A stretch of DNA of 64,000 nucleotides from Thermus brockianus (GTDB taxonomy: Bacteria; Deinococcota; Deinococci; Deinococcales; Thermaceae): contig NZ_JAKEDV010000006.1 in assembly GCF_021462505.1 (NCBI RefSeq), positions 60,666 to 124,665 on the forward strand, in the 5' to 3' direction. The translations under genes were made by a program, and so were the position numbers. Below, piece after piece: positions 60,988 to 64,000 of the stretch (position 1 is its first letter; each line of letters starts with the position of its first letter). The notes under the pieces are model-generated. The model was given only the letters and a program-made list of their open reading frames with translations. It ran no database searches and was not told the origin of the DNA.

Positions 60988-63864
60988 TTAGCCCTTCACC
61001 ACGATGAGGGGCCGGAGGCGGGCCACCTTCCTGCCAATCCCCGCCCCCTCCACCGCCTCCACCACCAGGGGCACGTCCTTGTAGGCCTCGGGCATCTCCT
61101 CGTCCACCGTGGCCCGGGTGGCGGCCCGGACCAGGATGCCCCTCTCCGCAAGCTCCTTGACCAGGTTCCGCTCCCGGGCCACCCGCTTCGCCTGGTGGCG
61201 GCTCATCTTCCGCCCCGCCCCGTGGCAGCTAGAGCCGAAGGAAACCTCCATGGCCTTGGCCGTGCCCGCCAGGACGTAGGAGTAGCGGCCCATATCCCCG
61301 GGCACCAGGACGGGCTGGCCCACCTTGCGGTACTCCGGGGGGATCTCCAGGTTGCCGGGCCCAAAAGCCCGGGTGGCCCCCTTGCGGTGGACCAGGACCC
61401 GCCGCCCCTTGTGCTCCTCAAACTTGGCGTTGTTGTGGGCAAGGTCGTAGAGGACCCGGAGGCCGTGGTCCCGGGGGGCGAAACCCACCGCCTCAAAGGC
61501 CTCCCGCACGAAGTGGGCGATGAGCTGGCGGTTGGCGAAGGCGAAGTTGGCGGCGGCGGCCATGGCCTGGAGGTAGTCCTCCCCCTCGGGGCTCCGGATG
61601 GGGGCGGCGGCGAGCTGCTTGTCCACGAGCTCAATCCCGTACCGGGGGGCCACCTTGAGGAAGCGCTCCACGTAGTCCTGGCAGACCTGGTGGCCCAGGC
61701 CCCGGCTTCCCGTGTGGATGAGGACGGTAACCTGGCCCGGGAAGAGGCCGAAGGCCTCGGCGGCCTCCTCGTCGTACACCTCGTCCACGTACTGGACCTC
61801 CAGGAAGTGGTTGCCGCTTCCCAAGGTGCCGATCTGGGGGGCACCCCGCTCAAAGGCCCTCTCCGATACCTTGTCGGGGTTCGCCCAGGGAAGCCGGCCT
61901 TCGGATTCAATGAAGCGCACGTCCTCCGGGTAGCCGAAGCCCCGCTTGACCAGCCACCCCGCCCCCTCCTTGAGGATCTCCTTGAGCTCCCGCTTGCTAA
62001 AGCGCACGTCCCGCCTTTCGCTCCCCACCCCGGAGGGCACCAGGCGGTAGAGGGCGTCGGCAAGCTCCCGCTGGCGGGGGAGGAGGTCTTGCAACGTCAA
62101 ATGGGAAACCAGAAGGCGGACCCCACAGTTGGAAACCACGAACCCTTCGGCCACAAAGTTGTGGTCTGGATGGGCCATGGAAAGGTCGTAAACCCTTCCC
62201 CCATAGGGTACCCGCTCCACAACCACCACCTGGTCAAAGAGCATGCCCACGGAAGCCGCCACGAATTCGTTAAAGGTGGGAAAGCCTTGGGGACGGAAGG
62301 AACGGCGCTCCTCGTAAAGGGTGCGCTCCACAAAGCGGCGGGAAACCCCAAGCCCTTGGGCGATAGCCGTCACCGAATAGCCCGCCTCGCGCAGCGCCCA
62401 CGCTCTCTTGGCCAGGGCCTCCCGCTCGGCCAGGTGCGCCTCCTTCTTCCGCAGGTAAAGGGCGGCCATAAGGGCCAGCCGAGCCTTGGTGGGGGCGTAG
62501 GCGTAGCCCACTTCCTCGTAAAGACGAGCAAGGTTTTCCGGGGTGGATCGGAGAATGAGCTTGAAGCGGTGGGAAGGGTCCTCCGGCTCCTCCCAATCCG
62601 CCTCTTCCCGCAGATCCTGCACCTCTAACCCCACGGAGGCCAGCAACCGGGCGAGGTCCTCCATGAAAGCACGTCCCTCCGCCAAGACGCTTCGGCGCTT
62701 GGACTGGGAGAGGACCGGGGGCATGAGGTTATAGCCGTGGCCACTCACGGCCCTGGGCGCAGAGAGTTCCGCCCCGAAAAGCCCCGCCAGGAAGTTGGCC
62801 TTAAGCCAAGGGGGAAGGGCAAAAAGCCACGACGGGAGCCTAAACCCCTGCTTGGCCTTGGCCCCCTCGGGAAGCCCGAGGGCGCGGAGAAGGAGAAAGA
62901 GGGCGCGGGAGGATATCTTCAGGCTAGCCTCCTCCGCAGAAAAGGCCCGGCCTCGGAAGCTGTGATGGCGCCGGCGCAGGTAAGGCCCCCCCGCCCGAAA
63001 GCCCAGACGTTCCAGATCGGCCTTGGCCTCCAGGAGGCCTTCCCTTTCCCCGTAGAGGAAGAGGTAGGCTTTTCCCCCAGAGCGGTACAAGGTCCCATCC
63101 CCCAGGGCGTATCCCATCAAGCGCAAAAGGGCTGGCAGGTGGGGATGGTCTGCCCCAAGGGGCAGAAGCCCCCGCGCCCGGAGCTCCAAGGGGGCCCGGG
63201 GAAAGCCCAGTTCCTTGGCCCAAGCCTCCGCCGTTTCCTCCCCCACGAGGGTCAAGGAAGAGGGCCGTTCGTAAGGGAGCCCCCGAAAAGGGTGAACCGC
63301 CACTTGGTCGCCCGGCCGCAGTTCGCCCACGGGACGCATTCCTGCGGGGGTATAGACTGGGTGGTCAGGGGTGGCCTCGAGGACAAAACCCCCCTCGGTG
63401 CGGAGGCGCACCAGCTCCTCCCCTTCCCGGGAAAGGAGGAAAAGGGCACGCGCCGCCTCGGGGCGCTCCCCTAAGCGCCAGGCCACCAAGAGGGGATCTC
63501 GCTCTTGGGCGAACTCCTCAATGGGCCGGGTGCAGCGGTCGTGGGTTAAGACACGGGTTCCCGCGGGCAGGCAGTTGATGTCAAATCCTACCCCCCCCGG
63601 GCTCACCACCCCGCCCACCTCCGGGTCAAAGGCCGCCACCCCGCCGATGGGGAAGCCGTAGCCCCAGTGGATATCCGGCATGGCCAGGGCGGGCTCCACG
63701 ATGCCGGGCAGGGTAGCCACGTTCATGAGCTGTTGCAAGGAGGCGTAGCCCTCCGCCTCCAGGTCCTTAAGGATCTCCTCGGAAGCGAAGAAAACGGCGT
63801 CCACCCGCATCTTCCCCTGCCGGGGGATGCGGTAGGTGTAGGGGGCGATCTTTTCAAAGCGCAT
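60988..63864 (-). CDS. rtcB: RtcB RNA ligase precursor containing an intein
   Basis: RtcB is the GTP-dependent ligase that joins 2',3'-cyclic phosphate or 3'-phosphate RNA ends to 5'-OH ends, in tRNA repair or splicing. The 958-residue precursor has extein residues 1-97 and 580-958, giving a 476-residue ligase after splicing. The guanylylated His is in SSCHGAGRKMSR, and GVGFDIN plus CGVRLLVS carries the metal-binding site. The intein lies exactly before that Cys. GGGGAGGGCG is the Shine-Dalgarno before the ATG at 63864; a TTGACG-17-TAGCTT promoter lies upstream. Confidence 0.95.
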   Translation of the reverse strand: MRFEKIAPYTYRIPRQGKMRVDAVFFASEEILKDLEAEGYASLQQLMNVATLPGIVEPALAMPDIHWGYGFPIGGVAAFDPEVGGVVSPGGVGFDINCLPAGTRVLTHDRCTRPIEEFAQERDPLLVAWRLGERPEAARALFLLSREGEELVRLRTEGGFVLEATPDHPVYTPAGMRPVGELRPGDQVAVHPFRGLPYERPSSLTLVGEETAEAWAKELGFPRAPLELRARGLLPLGADHPHLPALLRLMGYALGDGTLYRSGGKAYLFLYGEREGLLEAKADLERLGFRAGGPYLRRRHHSFRGRAFSAEEASLKISSRALFLLLRALGLPEGAKAKQGFRLPSWLFALPPWLKANFLAGLFGAELSAPRAVSGHGYNLMPPVLSQSKRRSVLAEGRAFMEDLARLLASVGLEVQDLREEADWEEPEDPSHRFKLILRSTPENLARLYEEVGYAYAPTKARLALMAALYLRKKEAHLAEREALAKRAWALREAGYSVTAIAQGLGVSRRFVERTLYEERRSFRPQGFPTFNEFVAASVGMLFDQVVVVERVPYGGRVYDLSMAHPDHNFVAEGFVVSNCGVRLLVSHLTLQDLLPRQRELADALYRLVPSGVGSERRDVRFSKRELKEILKEGAGWLVKRGFGYPEDVRFIESEGRLPWANPDKVSERAFERGAPQIGTLGSGNHFLEVQYVDEVYDEEAAEAFGLFPGQVTVLIHTGSRGLGHQVCQDYVERFLKVAPRYGIELVDKQLAAAPIRSPEGEDYLQAMAAAANFAFANRQLIAHFVREAFEAVGFAPRDHGLRVLYDLAHNNAKFEEHKGRRVLVHRKGATRAFGPGNLEIPPEYRKVGQPVLVPGDMGRYSYVLAGTAKAMEVSFGSSCHGAGRKMSRHQAKRVARERNLVKELAERGILVRAATRATVDEEMPEAYKDVPLVVEAVEGAGIGRKVARLRPLIVVKG
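62128..63573 (-). mobile_element. RtcB intein with LAGLIDADG-type endonuclease and HTH insertion
   Basis: A 482-residue intein, precursor residues 98-579. Block A begins CLPAGTRVLTHD; block B holds ATPDHPVYT (about 162-170); block F holds YDLSMAHPDHNFVAEG; it ends VVSN before the extein Cys, so the usual penultimate His is Ser. Endonuclease motifs: LMGYALGDG (about 249) intact; LAGLFGAEL (about 358) lacks the catalytic Asp. A helix-turn-helix of the recombinase type (YSVTAIAQGLGVSRRFVERTL) lies at about 475-518, outside the LAGLIDADG core. Confidence 0.92.
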
Positions 63865-63917
63865 GGCGCCCTCCCCAAAACAAAACCGCCGGGCTTTGGG
63901 GGCCCGGGCTTACCCTC

Positions 63918-63962
63918 AAGCTACCCCGCTATGCGGTATGCGTCAAGGGTATGCGGTAAAAT
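63918..63962. promoter_or_regulatory. Divergent promoters and TATGCGGTA direct repeats upstream of rtcB
   Basis: Minus: TTGACG (63941-63946) with TAGCTT (63918-63923), spacer 17 bp, for rtcB. Plus: TAAAAT (63957-63962) six bases before a GTG. Two copies of TATGCGGTA (63930-63938 and 63950-63958), 20 bp apart, and a partial TATGCG (63937) lie between them, a candidate activator or repressor site. Confidence 0.5.
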
Positions 63963-63968
63963 CCCCCC

Positions 63969-64000
63969 GTGCCCCCGCTTTCTTTTGCCCTGGAAACCCA
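63969..64000 (+). CDS. Start of an unidentified gene, truncated by window end
   Basis: A GTG preceded by TAAAAT-N6 opens a frame coding PPLSFALET to the end of the window, ten residues visible. It fits the leaderless pattern of neighbouring genes. Nothing can be said about function. Confidence 0.5.
   Translation, partial: MPPLSFALET

Noticed and set aside
60976..62628. 550-codon open frame opposite rtcB
   Set aside because: Low-complexity His/Gly/Leu composition and covers both extein and intein; a shadow frame.
63930..63958. Start of a CRISPR array from the TATGCGGTA repeats
   Set aside because: Repeats are only 9 bp, two full copies, with no spacers of CRISPR size; they lie between two promoters.

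Overview
The window is high-GC DNA from a species of Thermus. Several proteins closely match what I remember of T. thermophilus: the ribosomal proteins L9, S18, S6 and L28, the S-layer protein SlpA, aspartate aminotransferase, the two-OB-fold SSB and the slippage-prone dnaX. Genes are packed tightly with many stop/start overlaps. Most transcription units start with a -10 hexamer placed 6-7 bp before the start codon, the signature of leaderless mRNAs. I cannot name the species. No rRNA, CRISPR array, insertion sequence or prophage is visible; the only mobile element is an intein in rtcB.

Layout. 1-3.8 kb: a partial SDR gene divergent from an FMN lactate/2-hydroxyacid oxidase, then the rpsF-ssb-rpsR-rplI operon and tRNA-Asn. 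3.8-11 kb: uvrB, slpA with its strong promoter and long leader, and glmS preceded by a probable glmS ribozyme. 11-15.2 kb: trxB, a DUF4127 protein and a GAF/HD-GYP protein, then two tRNA-Glu genes and tRNA-Gln. 15.2-23 kb: two uncharacterised proteins, then a zapE-deoB-cdaA-cdaR-def-fmt run that includes c-di-AMP synthesis. 23-29 kb: a DinB-like protein, a Phd/VapC toxin-antitoxin pair, fabI, ispG, tgt and a uracil/xanthine permease. 29-37 kb: an AI-2E/PerM permease, a degenerate M23 protein, rpmB, lspA, aspC, a diacylglycerol-kinase-like protein, a histidine-phosphatase-fold protein without its catalytic histidines, a GNAT, an HDAC-like deacetylase and a metallophosphoesterase.

37-48 kb: a tungsten-type aldehyde:ferredoxin oxidoreductase with a MoaD-like partner, a sugar kinase, a quinone oxidoreductase, a three-gene unit with its own winged-helix regulator and operator (the middle gene is frameshifted), an Old Yellow Enzyme, prfA, a ZIP metal transporter under a DtxR-like operator, and the Sco1/PCuAC copper chaperones for cytochrome oxidase. 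48-64 kb: mazG, NUDIX, DJ-1 and argB genes, dnaX with an A10 slippage tract, a CsoR/CstR-type repressor, a 2-oxoacid:ferredoxin oxidoreductase, an FAD oxidoreductase, moaC, a NifX-like protein, a secreted NAGPA-domain protein and rtcB with a 482-residue intein at its active-site cysteine.

Links between genes. AOR, MoaD-like and MoaC belong to molybdopterin/tungstopterin chemistry. KorAB and AOR both use ferredoxin. Sco1 and PCuAC serve the copper centre of the terminal oxidase. TrxB has a CsoR/CstR-like palindrome at its promoter, and a regulator of that family is encoded about 38 kb away. The strongest items for follow-up are the glmS ribozyme, the RtcB intein, the A10 dnaX tract, the pre-tRNA stem around tRNA-Glu and the overlapping symmetrical -10 elements of divergent gene pairs. 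All calls come from reading the sequence; no database search was run.
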